A stretch of 32,048 nucleotides of DNA from CAYUNT01 sp964446285 (GCA_964446285.1 CAYUNT010000028.1:1-32048), one strand, 5' to 3'. Numbered from the stretch's first letter, positions 1 to 7,495 are shown. Translations and numbers: made by a program. Notes: generated by a model not told the origin, from the sequence alone.

Positions 1-67
1 GGACCGAAGAGGGGAAGGGGGAAGGGGAGAAGCGGGGGGAGAGGGAGGAGAGGGAAGAAGTGAAAGG
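1..67 (+). repeat. Purine-only GGA/GAAG-rich tract inside sigma factor gene
   Basis: Almost uninterrupted purines (GAAG, GGGG, GGAG words) over the first ~67 bases. It resembles the 9-bp GAAGCGGAG array at 4724-4786 in composition and in words such as GAAGCGG. Translated in the sigma frame it gives a Gly/Glu/Arg-rich insertion immediately before region 2.4. Confidence 0.6.
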
Positions 68-490
68 GCGTTTCGGGGCTGGCTTGGGACCATTGCCGCT
101 CGCGAGGCAATTTCGTTGCGGCGCAAAGCCTGCAACCGCGAAACGCCCACCGGCCCGCAGGCTCTGGCCGCGCTGGCGGAAGGCTCCATTGCCGGTTGTT
201 CAGGAAACCCGGGCGCGTCTGGCGCGAGCAATTCACTTGCATTTGTCCGGCCTGCTCCCGGCGCCCGCGAGGTTGTGATTCAGGATGAGCGGCGCAGGCA
301 TGTGGCCAAGGCCATGAGCGCGCTTTCACCCCAGCAGCGGGCGATTTTTCTGCTCCGATTTCAGGAAGACATTGGCCCCAAGGAAATCGCCCAACGCCTT
401 GCGATGCCCGGCAAGCAGGTTCGATCCCAGTTGCACCGCGCCATTGTTGCTATCCGGCGCGAACTGGCCGAGAAAGGATGTCTGGAATGA
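2..490 (+). CDS. ECF-type RNA polymerase sigma factor, 5' end outside window
   Basis: The reading frame is open from the left edge to TGA at 488-490, so the start is missing. The C-terminal ~60 residues are a sigma-70 region 4 helix-turn-helix: LSPQQRAIFLLRF, then GPKEIAQRL and a recognition helix ending QVRSQLHRAIVAIRREL. Upstream, AFRGWLGTIAAREAISL matches the end of region 2 (2.3/2.4), which reads like FRxWLxxIAxNxAIDxxR in ECF factors. Directly before it lie about 20 Gly/Glu/Arg residues encoded by a purine-rich tract, which is not normal for region 2. The linker between regions 2 and 4 is long. The factor would direct RNA polymerase to a small regulon, and the overlapping downstream gene is the expected place for its anti-sigma partner. 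The sigma identity is firm; the activity of this copy is less sure because of the low-complexity insertion. Confidence 0.8.
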   Translation, partial: DRRGEGGRGEAGGEGGEGRSERAFRGWLGTIAAREAISLRRKACNRETPTGPQALAALAEGSIAGCSGNPGASGASNSLAFVRPAPGAREVVIQDERRRHVAKAMSALSPQQRAIFLLRFQEDIGPKEIAQRLAMPGKQVRSQLHRAIVAIRRELAEKGCLE

Positions 491-1248
491 ATCCGAACAA
501 TCCCAAACGCGATCCGCACGCCGAGCCGCGCATCGAAGCAGGCAAGGAATCGCAAATCGAGGACGCGCAGGAACAAATCGCTGCTTATGTGTGCGGCGAT
601 ATGGATGGCGTCGAGCGTGAGGCGTTTGAAAAGCGTCTGACCGGCGAATCCGCTTTGCGGCGCGAAACCGAGGCGTTCGCCCAGGCGCTCGACGCCGCGA
701 AGTCGTGGATGAACGCCCCGCCTCCCGGCCTGGATAAAGTGGCGGAGATTCCTATTCCGGTTCTGCGCCCAATCCCTGTTCCCAAGCCAGCTGCGCCTCC
801 AGCCGCGACGATAAAGATCAACGCGCTTCGCTGGATGGCCGCCGCCGCGCTGTTTCTGATGGGAATGGCCACGGGTTACTGGCTCCTGCCCGCCGCGCGC
901 GGCGCCAACAACGCGCCGGATTCCGGCCTGGCAAGCCGCATTCATGGGACCAATGCGACCTATAAGACCAATGGGACAAATGCGGCAAGTGCATCTGATA
1001 TGTCCCATGAGTCTCATGAGTCTCATACGTCCCATTCTTCCGCCGCGTCCGCCTCTGCCGCGCCCGCACCTGCGGCTGTCCCCGCCGCCGCGCCTTCTCC
1101 CGCTCCCCCGCGCACATTCCGCGAATCCAATGGACGCGTGATTGTGGAATCGACGCTCTCAGCCACCGGCGGCCAGGTGGTTTGGGTTGTAGATGGAAGC
1201 TTTCAACTCGCTCAGGCGAATTCCTATATTCCGGGAGGTCCCCAATGA
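487..1248 (+). CDS. Single-pass membrane protein, putative anti-sigma factor
   Basis: About 253 residues. The ATG at 487 overlaps the sigma stop as ATGA and has AGAAAGGA about 8 bases upstream; an in-frame ATG at 478 would give three more residues but is badly spaced from that site. The N-terminal part (IAAYVCGDMDGVEREAFEKRL, then LRRETEAF) resembles the helical anti-sigma domain often found beside ECF factors, but the zinc ligands of ZAS proteins (HxxxCxxC) are absent. One transmembrane helix follows (LRWMAAAALFLMGMATGYWLL). The periplasmic part holds a region rich in Thr, Asn, Ser and His encoded by 9-bp arrays (946-1035), a Pro/Ala stretch and a short C-terminal domain (RVIVESTLSATGGQVVWVVDG). 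The anti-sigma role is inferred from position and topology, not from a recognised domain. Confidence 0.65.
   Translation: MNPNNPKRDPHAEPRIEAGKESQIEDAQEQIAAYVCGDMDGVEREAFEKRLTGESALRRETEAFAQALDAAKSWMNAPPPGLDKVAEIPIPVLRPIPVPKPAAPPAATIKINALRWMAAAALFLMGMATGYWLLPAARGANNAPDSGLASRIHGTNATYKTNGTNAASASDMSHESHESHTSHSSAASASAAPAPAAVPAAAPSPAPPRTFRESNGRVIVESTLSATGGQVVWVVDGSFQLAQANSYIPGGPQ
946..1035 (+). repeat. Facing 9-bp arrays inside the anti-sigma-position gene
   Basis: Direct units at 946-981 are GGGACCAAT, GCGACCTAT, AAGACCAAT, GGGACAAAT, with degenerate copies to about 999. The complement-oriented units follow at 1000-1035: ATGTCCCAT, GAGTCTCAT, GAGTCTCAT, ACGTCCCAT. The two halves face each other and could pair in the RNA. 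Each unit is three codons, so the array is translated in frame as Thr/Asn-rich and then Ser/His-rich sequence. It belongs to the same family as the arrays at 6659 and 16937. Confidence 0.85.
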
Positions 1249-3371
1249 AATCGCATCGCTTGCTCATTGCCATCGCCGTTCTGGCGCTTCTGCCTATTCA
1301 TGTCCTTGCTGGCGGTCTCACGCCCCAGGAGGAGCGTATTTCACTCTATCCGGGCGAGTCCGCCACGCGGTTTGGCGTAACAGTCTCGTGGCATGAGGAT
1401 AAAACACCGACCGCGCCCCCTTCCCCCACGGCAACGCAAAAACCAGCCCAGCCCGTTGGGATGGAACCGGGCATGATGGGCGGAATGTATGACATGACTT
1501 CCGGAATTGCGCCTGCGCCGCCTGCTCCCTGGGGAAAACTCTCATTTCGCGGATCCACAAGCACAGTGGACAATATCACGCCTCCGCGCGTAAACAGCAA
1601 CAATTACATTTACATAGATGAGGTGTATTTTGACGTCACATACGAAGAGGCGGGCATGCCGCATGTGCCGTATGTCTCTCTTACCATCAATCCATTTCCC
1701 AGCAAGCGTGTTGTGGGCGGAAAAGAAGACGATTTTCCCGTGGCGATATCGAGCCGATGTCCTGTTCAAATGAACGAATGGAAATTCGCATTGTCGGATG
1801 GGCCGGTTCGCTTCGCGGACGGTTCACAGGCATTGGAAATCATCGCAACGAATGAAAAAACCGGCGAAAAGGACTCCCTCCCCGCCCAACGCCTCGCCCA
1901 GCGCACTTTTGGGCGGTTTCTAATTACCGTCATCTCGGTTACGGAATCGACGCGGACGGTTCTTGTGAAAGTCAAGGCGGACAAGGACACGACTATCCGC
2001 GGCCGCCTGGCCTGTTGCGAGAAGGAATCCGTGTATGGAAACGAAACGGCAGGGGCTTTCTTTGCAAGGATTGCCGAACAATACGGATTCAAGGTGGAAT
2101 GGGTATCCGATCCCCAATATCCCGGCATTGTGGAAACGATGAAGAACTTGCGAAATAACCGGGGGAACAATACGTATCAGGAGCGGCAAAACATCGAAGA
2201 TTTTTTGAAAAGGAATATAGCCGGTGATGGTAACCAATGTTTTTATGAGCCGCCCGGCCTGGCGTTGGAATGGGTGGACGACACCACGCTGAAAATCCGC
2301 CCGGCCAGCATCGAGGCTTACACCAAGAAGCTCCGCGAGGATGAGGAACGCGATGCCGAACAAAAAAAATTGCAGGACATGCGCGCCGAGTTGGAAGCGC
2401 GGTTCGCCACGGACTACAACCTGCAAACGGTCGTGTATTCTCTTAAACGAATCTCCGCGGCGACAGCCAAGGCGCTTGTCGAGCCGAGGCTTTCGGCATA
2501 CTACCTGGTAAATCTCTATAACTTGGGCACGGGGAAGAGCGGAGGCGACAAGGAAGTGTTCAAGAGCAACGAAGTCATCGCCGCCAGAAATAAGGGCGAG
2601 TATTATACCATCCTGAACGCAGGAGTTGGAAAGCCTTTGGTCTGGTCCGTTTCGCCCTCCGGGACTTCCGATCTGACGTCGCAAGTGGCCTTAAAAAGCG
2701 CGCCCGAAAGTTGCGTGGTGGACGAAAAGGCAAATGCGCTGATCGTTACGGCCATTCCCAAGACGCACGAGCAAATCCGCGCGCTGATCGACCAGATGGA
2801 AAAAGTTCTTTCACCCGAAAGCGGCGCCGCCGCCGCCCCGCGCCGCGTCCGCGTGCAGGCGATCCTCCTGCGCGGCGATGCCTCCAAGGATTCCCAAGCC
2901 GCCGCGGGCCATGTGGATATGGCAAAACAGTATGGAATCAAACCCGAGGATTTGTCGCTCTTGCCGGACATGCGAATCAGCGAGTTGGGCAAGGCGCTGG
3001 TGGACGTCCTTGCCGAGGCCGGGCCTTCGGGCCGCGCGCTGACCACGCTCGGCGAAGAATATCAGTGCGAACTCGAATTCCAGGAAGAACGCCCTCCCTA
3101 TGTAATTATCAAGGGCCGTCTGATGGAGAACCGTGTTAACGCCGCTCTCGATAAGGTGCGCGCATCAGGCCTTATGAGCGAAATGGATTATCAGAAAGAG
3201 AAAAATCTCAATGCTTCCGCAAGCCGCGTATTGCTCGAAAACAGCGTCTTCCTCGAACCGGGCAAGCCGGCGCTCCTGGGCGTGACCAACCTCAATCAGG
3301 CGCTGATTTTGCTGCTGCGCCTCGACCAGCCCACCCCCGGCGCTTCTTCACATCTTGGCCAGAGCGAGTAA
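1245..3371 (+). CDS. Secreted protein with secretin N-domain-like regions
   Basis: About 708 residues. The ATG at 1245 overlaps the previous stop (ATGA) and has GGGAGG six bases upstream; it starts a clear signal peptide (MKSHRLLIAIAVLALLPIHV, then LAGG). A middle segment (AGAFFARIAEQYGFKVEWV to LEWVDDTTLKIRPAS) looks like an STN/N0-type fold. A later segment ending VDEKANALIVTAIPKTHEQI, then RALIDQMEKV, closely matches the NolW/secretin-N consensus. I see no secretin barrel (no GspD-like C-terminal gate), so this is more likely a periplasmic protein than a complete outer-membrane channel. Being third in a sigma/anti-sigma unit suggests an envelope or secretion role. The function is unknown. 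Confidence 0.6.
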   Translation: MKSHRLLIAIAVLALLPIHVLAGGLTPQEERISLYPGESATRFGVTVSWHEDKTPTAPPSPTATQKPAQPVGMEPGMMGGMYDMTSGIAPAPPAPWGKLSFRGSTSTVDNITPPRVNSNNYIYIDEVYFDVTYEEAGMPHVPYVSLTINPFPSKRVVGGKEDDFPVAISSRCPVQMNEWKFALSDGPVRFADGSQALEIIATNEKTGEKDSLPAQRLAQRTFGRFLITVISVTESTRTVLVKVKADKDTTIRGRLACCEKESVYGNETAGAFFARIAEQYGFKVEWVSDPQYPGIVETMKNLRNNRGNNTYQERQNIEDFLKRNIAGDGNQCFYEPPGLALEWVDDTTLKIRPASIEAYTKKLREDEERDAEQKKLQDMRAELEARFATDYNLQTVVYSLKRISAATAKALVEPRLSAYYLVNLYNLGTGKSGGDKEVFKSNEVIAARNKGEYYTILNAGVGKPLVWSVSPSGTSDLTSQVALKSAPESCVVDEKANALIVTAIPKTHEQIRALIDQMEKVLSPESGAAAAPRRVRVQAILLRGDASKDSQAAAGHVDMAKQYGIKPEDLSLLPDMRISELGKALVDVLAEAGPSGRALTTLGEEYQCELEFQEERPPYVIIKGRLMENRVNAALDKVRASGLMSEMDYQKEKNLNASASRVLLENSVFLEPGKPALLGVTNLNQALILLLRLDQPTPGASSHLGQSE

Positions 3372-4005
3372 CCGGTCGATGCGTTTTCCAAAGAAGAATT
3401 GCAGATTCTGCGCTGATTTTTCGCATTACTTTGGCCCCAATATGCTTTGCTTTGAGGCAATTTGTATTGGGCATTCCGAATAACCGCGCTCGTTCAAGCG
3501 TTCCGGGCGCCTGTCCTTTTGTGCTCCCAATACGGCGACGGATGGATAGGTCCGAAGGACCGGACTCAATATAGCCCAGGCCAGAGCGAAGCGAAGGCCT
3601 GGGTTTGGGGATATACTCAATGAATTCGAGCTCCGAAGGAGCGGCCTCAAGAAATGCCAAAGGCAACCCCCTCCTTTTTGTTATTTCGCCCCTTCAGGGC
3701 TTGAGAATTGGGGGGGCGCGTTCACCCAGGCCTTCGCTTCGCTCCGACCTGGGCTAAAATATCGCCGCGCCTTCGGCGCTCCAGAAACGCAACCACACAC
3801 CAAGCCTTTGGCGATCCAGAAAATCCATCTATCGCATGCCATAGACACATGCTGTCCTACTGTCCCATCACAAATTGCCCGTGCGTGGAAGCGAGATAGG
3901 CACAACGCGAAATGCTTGCGTTCGCGGATGCAACGCGTGGGATTCTTCTCCGTCTTCGATATGTTGAGGAGGAGGAGGCAAAGGCTTTTCACAAACTGGC
4001 GCGAG
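3372..4005. other. Non-coding gap between convergent genes
   Basis: This 634-base gap separates the plus-strand secretin-like gene from the minus-strand engB. A weak hairpin (GCAGATTCTGC, 3401-3411) followed by GCTGATTTTT could terminate the plus-strand unit. The middle carries the paired hairpin element described separately (3549-3779). From 3780 to 4005 I see no gene, repeat or RNA. Open frames here on both strands are translations of the repeats and have no protein-like character. Confidence 0.6.
3549..3779. repeat. Two inverted copies of a composite hairpin element (REP/MITE-like)
   Basis: Copy A, read on plus: GGTCCGAAGGACC (3549-3561), a spacer with ATATAG, a 29-bp imperfect palindrome CCCAGG...CCTGGG (3575-3603), a spacer with CTCAA, then GCTCCGAAGGAGC (3630-3642). 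Copy B, read on minus from 3779: GCGCCGAAGGCGC, ATATTTTAG, the same 29-bp element (3753-3725), TTCTCAA, then GCCCTGAAGGGGC (3700-3688). The two 29-mers agree at 27 of 29 positions. The four small elements share a 13-base hairpin design with a GAA loop (TTC on the other strand). Order and spacing are conserved between the copies, so they form a real unit of about 95 bases present as an inverted pair. No transposase or RAYT gene is in the window. Confidence 0.85.
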
Positions 4006-4656
4006 TCACTCGCGCGGGGCAACCCATTCGCCAACGCGGACGAGGGTTTGCGTCCATCCGCGGCGCGAGGGAACAGAAAAGGCTATTGGCGCGCGATCCT
4101 CGCGCAAGTCCAGCGCTTCGATGGTTGCCCGCCGGCAATGCGCCAGTTCGCTCTGGCTCGCCTTGTCGCATTTCGTAAGCACCACCTGCATATCCACGCC
4201 AAGATGCGCCAGATACTCGGCCAGTTGCGCTTCTTCCGCCTCGGGTCCGCGCCGCGAATCCACAAGCATGAGAACGCCGCGCAGCGACGGGTTGTCCTCG
4301 AAGTAGGATTCCACCAAGCCCTGCCATTCGCGAACCATTGAGAGCGGGACTTTTGCATATCCAAATCCCGGCAAATCCACAAAACGGCAAGGAATTCCCG
4401 GATGGCCGGGCGGGCGCGGATCGGGCGAAAGGCGCGCGAGGAAGAAGTTGATCGTGCGCGTACGGCCCGGCGTCGATGAAGTGATCGCGAGGCGGCGCTG
4501 ATTGGCGAGCGCGTTAATCAGGCTGGATTTTCCGACGTTCGAGCGTCCGGCGAATGCCACTTCGGGGAGGCGTTCGGCGGGAAAGTCCGCGCGCTTCGCA
4601 CACGCGCTGATGAATTCCGCGGACAAGATGCGCCAGCCACTGGGCGGGGTTGTCAC
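4006..4656 (-). CDS. engB: Ribosome biogenesis GTP-binding protein EngB (YihA/YsxC)
   Basis: 216 residues, a typical length for this TrmE-Era-EngA-EngB-family GTPase, which acts in the cytoplasm in assembly of the large ribosomal subunit. Visible motifs: G1 GRSNVGKSS at residues 37-45, the conserved TPGRTRTINFF segment with the G2 Thr at about 62, G3 DLPG at 94-97 and G4 TKCD at 161-164. The N-terminal ILSAEFISACAKRADFP lines up with the usual start of the family. The start used is GTG at 4656; a nearby ATG (4663) is in another frame. It is the last gene of a minus-strand run with LarB and a FAH-family protein, with about 54 bases between LarB and EngB. No terminator is evident after it. Confidence 0.95.
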   Translation of the reverse strand: MTTPPSGWRILSAEFISACAKRADFPAERLPEVAFAGRSNVGKSSLINALANQRRLAITSSTPGRTRTINFFLARLSPDPRPPGHPGIPCRFVDLPGFGYAKVPLSMVREWQGLVESYFEDNPSLRGVLMLVDSRRGPEAEEAQLAEYLAHLGVDMQVVLTKCDKASQSELAHCRRATIEALDLREDRAPIAFSVPSRRGWTQTLVRVGEWVAPRE

Positions 4657-4710
4657 GATCCATGCCTCTCCGTGTAAATGAAGTTCGTCAGCGATTGAGA
4701 AATCGCGCGA

Positions 4711-5547
4711 TCAGGGAGCGGGTGAAGATGCGGAACCAGACGAAGCGGAGGAAGCAGCAGAAGCGGAGGAAGGGGAGGAGGGGGATGACGCTTCGCCGAG
4801 CGTGTTAATCATATCCGCCATCAGGCCCGCGCCGTAGCCGTTGTCGATATTCACGACGGCAACTCCAGGCGAACAGGAGTTAAGCATCGAAAGCAGGGCG
4901 GCCAGTCCGCCGAAGCTCGCCCCGTAGCCGATGCTCGTCGGAACGGCGATGATTGGCGCGCGCATCAGCCCGGCCACGGCGCTGGCGAGCGCGCCTTCCA
5001 TCCCCGCCACCACCACAATGACACGGGCGCGGTCGAGCAGTTCACGCACTGCCAGCAATCGGTGAATACCCGCTACGCCGCAATCGTAAAAGGTTTCCAC
5101 CTTGCTTCCATAGGCGCGGGCGGTTACGGCCGCCTCCTCCGCCACGGGGATGTCGCTCGTTCCGGCGCACGCAACGGCAACTATCCCATTTTTTTGCACA
5201 ATCGGATTGCAGAGCCAAAATGCAGTGCGAGCCAGTTCGTTGTAATCAATCGGTTCGCCAGGGAAGGCCGCTTGCAGGGCTGCTCGCTGTTCCGGTGTGA
5301 GGCGCGTCATCAGGACATTTTGCCCCGCCCCGGCCATGCGGCGCGCAATCTCAACCACCTGCCCCGCCGTCTTGCCCGCGCAATAAATCGCCTCGGGATG
5401 TCCGCGCCGCAACTCGCGATGGAGGTCCAGTTTCGTGTGGCCCATATCGTCGAAAGGCAGGGCGCGCAGGCGTTCGAGCGCCGCCTCGACCGGGGTGTCT
5501 CCGCGCCGCACTCCATCGAGCAACTCACGAAGATTGCGAACGTTCAT
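4711..5547 (-). CDS. larB: LarB-like pyridinium-3,5-biscarboxylate mononucleotide synthase
   Basis: About 278 residues. LarB carboxylates and hydrolyses nicotinate adenine dinucleotide, the first step towards the nickel-pincer cofactor. The family pattern is clear: LRELLDGVRRGDTPVEAALE, then LPFDDMGHTKLDLHRELRRG, EAIYCAGKT, and a PurE-like C-terminal half with CAGTSDIPVAEEA, FYDCGVAGIHRLL, VVAGMEGALASAVAGL and VPTSIGYGASFGGLAALLSM. I chose ATG 5547 because it matches the usual N-terminus and has GAGGGA upstream; ATG 5571 is possible. The last ~25 residues are only Ser, Ala, Pro and Gly, encoded by a 9-bp array (4724-4786), and are not part of the enzyme fold. The partners larC and larE are not in the window, so use of the pincer cofactor cannot be shown here. 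Confidence 0.9.
   Translation of the reverse strand: MNVRNLRELLDGVRRGDTPVEAALERLRALPFDDMGHTKLDLHRELRRGHPEAIYCAGKTAGQVVEIARRMAGAGQNVLMTRLTPEQRAALQAAFPGEPIDYNELARTAFWLCNPIVQKNGIVAVACAGTSDIPVAEEAAVTARAYGSKVETFYDCGVAGIHRLLAVRELLDRARVIVVVAGMEGALASAVAGLMRAPIIAVPTSIGYGASFGGLAALLSMLNSCSPGVAVVNIDNGYGAGLMADMINTLGEASSPSSPSSASAASSASSGSASSPAP
4724..4786 (+). repeat. 9-bp purine array GAAGCGGAG in 3' end of larB
   Basis: Seven consecutive 9-base units on plus: GAAGATGCG, GAACCAGAC, GAAGCGGAG, GAAGCAGCA, GAAGCGGAG, GAAGGGGAG, GAGGGGGAT. They are in frame with larB on the other strand and give a Ser/Ala-rich C-terminal tail. Confidence 0.75.
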
Positions 5548-5615
5548 TCCTGGTTTTCCCTCGGATTCCATACTCTCCCCCGCCGAGGGCGCAATGCAGG
5601 CGCCCATGTGATTTT

Positions 5616-6485
5616 TCATTCGGATGCGATCGTGTTTTCCAGCTCGCCGATCGCAGGGATTTCGACGCGAAGGCGGTCGCCCGCGCAAAGCAAGCGAGGC
5701 GGATTGCGATATACGCCCACTCCCGCGGGCGTGCCGGTGCTGAGCAGGTCGCCCGCCTCGAGCGTGATCATCTGCGAGGCGTAAGAAATGACATGCGCAA
5801 CGGAGAATATCATCTCGCGCGTATTCGAATCCTGCACAATTTCGCCGTTCAAATACGTGCGGATCGCGAGCGCTTGCGGATCGGGAATTTCATCCGCCGT
5901 GACGATGCACGGCCCCCACGGCGCAAATCCATCGGCGCTTTTTGCGCGCAGCCACTGGCCATCAGACTTCTGCAAATCGCGCGCCGAGATGTCATTCAAG
6001 ATGCTGTATCCGAAGACGGCCCCCAGCGCCTCGGATTCGGGGATGCGCCGTCCGCCGCGCCCGATTACAGCGACGAGTTCCCCTTCGTAGTCCAGTTTAG
6101 TGGTTTCCGGCGGATGAACAACCGCCGCGCCCGGATCGGCCAAAGCGTTCGCGAATTTGGCGAAAAGCATCGGGCGCGCGGGAGGCTCGGTGTTCTGCTC
6201 GCGGCAGTGATCGAGGTAGTTTCGCCCAACGCAGATGATTTTGCGCGCATCGCGATAGGGGGCGAGAATCCGCACTTCGGCACGCGAAATTTCCGCAAGC
6301 GAATCTGGTTTGGATTCCGCCGCGCGGCGAATGCGTTCGAGCGCCTGCGGCCCCGCTTCGATCAGCGCGCGCACGTCCGGGCGTCCGTTCGGGAGAAGCG
6401 GCGTCGCATCGAGCAGCCGCTCTTCGCCCGCCGGTTGAACGAGCACTTTCTGTGTGCCTTTTGTTGCCACGCGGTAAATTTTCAT
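5616..6485 (-). CDS. Fumarylacetoacetate hydrolase (FAH) family protein
   Basis: 289 residues, typical of the FAH/2-hydroxyhepta-2,4-diene-1,7-dioate isomerase superfamily: metal-dependent hydrolases, decarboxylases or isomerases of 2-oxo acids. Visible: KIICVGRNYLDHCREQN, then PMLFAKFANAL, the metal-binding segment KLDYEGELVAVIG, GYSILNDISARDLQ, the substrate-side GFAPWGPCIVTADEIPDP and the final GDLLSTGTPAGVGVYRNPP. The N-terminal ~70 residues are the short lead domain of this family. The substrate cannot be told from sequence. The ATG at 6485 has only a weak purine-rich site upstream. It is first in the run FAH, larB, engB, with 68 bases to the chosen larB start; whether the neighbours share a pathway is unknown. 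Confidence 0.92.
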   Translation of the reverse strand: MKIYRVATKGTQKVLVQPAGEERLLDATPLLPNGRPDVRALIEAGPQALERIRRAAESKPDSLAEISRAEVRILAPYRDARKIICVGRNYLDHCREQNTEPPARPMLFAKFANALADPGAAVVHPPETTKLDYEGELVAVIGRGGRRIPESEALGAVFGYSILNDISARDLQKSDGQWLRAKSADGFAPWGPCIVTADEIPDPQALAIRTYLNGEIVQDSNTREMIFSVAHVISYASQMITLEAGDLLSTGTPAGVGVYRNPPRLLCAGDRLRVEIPAIGELENTIASE

Positions 6486-6658
6486 GGTCTTTCAGGCTTT
6501 CACTTGCGGAATCAAGAATCCGGACAGATTCCAGGCAAACCCATTCGCTCCTCTCCCCACTGCCACGCCCATACGCCCATCATCGTAATGAAACCCGCAG
6601 TCCGACTCCAAGCGGAAAGCCGCCACGCAGGAAAAAGGCGGTTTGAAAACGCCCGGAT

Positions 6659-6685
6659 GGGACCTATGAGACCTATGAGACCTAT
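6659..6685 (+). repeat. 9-bp array GGGACCTAT, three units
   Basis: GGGACCTAT, GAGACCTAT, GAGACCTAT in tandem, followed by GGAC. It is the same family as 946-1035 and 16937-17060, here without a facing copy. It lies between the rpsU terminator and the FAH-family gene. Confidence 0.85.
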
Positions 6686-6731
6686 GGACAAACGCGGCCG
6701 ATGAGTCGAATGTCGGCGCGGCATATAAAAA

Positions 6732-6760
6732 GCCGGCCGGGAAGGGAATTCCCGGCCGGC
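6732..6760. terminator. Bidirectional intrinsic terminator downstream of rpsU
   Basis: GCCGGCCGGGAA pairs with TTCCCGGCCGGC over 12 base pairs around a GGGAA loop. On the minus strand, the direction of rpsU, it is followed by TTTTTATAT, as expected of an intrinsic terminator. On plus an eight-T run also follows (6771-6778), about 10 bases after the stem. Confidence 0.85.
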
Positions 6761-6802
6761 TGATTGTTGGTTTTTTTTGCCGGCAGTGCGGCGCGATGAG
6801 AA

Positions 6803-7015
6803 TTAGTAATTCTCCATGCGCCGTTTCATTTTGAGCATCCGCCGGCGCATTTTACGCCGGGCCGCCTCGACTTTGCGCTTCCGCCGGACGCTGGGCTTTT
6901 CATAATGCTCGCGTCGGCGCAGTTCCGCAGGAATGCCTGACTTCTGGCATTCCTTCTTGAACCGCTTGAGCACTCGATCGATCGGCTCGTTATCTTCCAC
7001 GAAGACAACGGTCAT
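6803..7015 (-). CDS. rpsU: 30S ribosomal protein bS21
   Basis: 70 residues, the normal size for bS21, a small basic protein of the 30S subunit involved in initiation. The family pattern is plain: VEDNEPIDRVLKRFKKECQ, then LRRREHYEKPSVRRKRK and a highly basic Lys/Arg/Met tail. AGAGG stands just before the ATG at 7015. It is a single-gene unit, with a promoter candidate upstream (7148-7176) and a strong terminator downstream (6732-6760). Confidence 0.97.
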   Translation of the reverse strand: MTVVFVEDNEPIDRVLKRFKKECQKSGIPAELRRREHYEKPSVRRKRKVEAARRKMRRRMLKMKRRMENY

Positions 7016-7495
7016 ATAACCTCTTCACCCCTTTCGCATTCCGGAATGGCATACCGCAAGAGCCTCTGGCCGATGGACTTGCGGAACCCAAGCTGCGTGA
7101 TCCGCCTGCTAACGGCATAGAATCAACCGCCCCATCAAAGCCGGGCATTGTTATTAAAAATGCAGCGCGATGTCAAAGCAATTTGATCCCCCAAGAGATG
7201 ATTTGTGAAAAACCATACGGAAACAATCACGCAACTCCTTTCAAATCATGCATATAAATCCACCAGACTTCCGCGGCAAGCCAGAGCGGCGGCTTAGGCA
7301 GGGGCAAGGGCGCTCCGGAAGGCTTTCAACGCAATTGGCCCGCGAACTCGCAAACCTCTCCTTGCATACCCGGCCTGGGTTCGCTAGGCGCATCGGTTCG
7401 GATTGCGGCGCCGGTCTGCGGTATGGGTTTTCCCTCCGCCAGAACCCGCGCCGACGCCTGTTTCGGATTTGCCAAGCCCTGCGCCCCAGAGCGTA
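7016..7495. other. Divergent gap between rpsU and MFS transporter gene
   Basis: Apart from the rpsU promoter candidate, a plus-strand TATAAA at about 7250 (in CATGCATATAAATCC) could be a -10 for the MFS gene, but it lacks a good -35. No RNA gene or repeat is apparent. The stretch from 7260 to 7495 is open in several frames without protein-like character. Confidence 0.5.
7148..7176 (-). promoter_or_regulatory. Probable sigma-70 promoter for rpsU
   Basis: Read on minus: a perfect TTGACA (7176-7171), a 17-base AT-rich spacer, then TAACAA (7153-7148) as a weak -10. It would give a leader of about 125 bases before the rpsU ATG. Confidence 0.5.

Larger units (their letters stand above)
6486..6802. 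other. Gap between FAH-family gene and rpsU
   Basis: Holds a three-unit 9-bp array (6659-6685) and the rpsU terminator (6732-6760). The promoter of the FAH-larB-engB run should lie around 6490-6650, but I see no convincing -35/-10 pair. No gene is apparent. Confidence 0.55.

Noticed and set aside
3681..4034. 117-codon open frame on minus in the gap before engB
   Set aside because: Its C-terminal part is only a translation of the hairpin element, and the rest has no protein-like pattern.
6512..6724. Small minus-strand frame giving IGLIGLIGPI-type sequence
   Set aside because: This is the reverse translation of the GGGACCTAT array, a known source of false genes.
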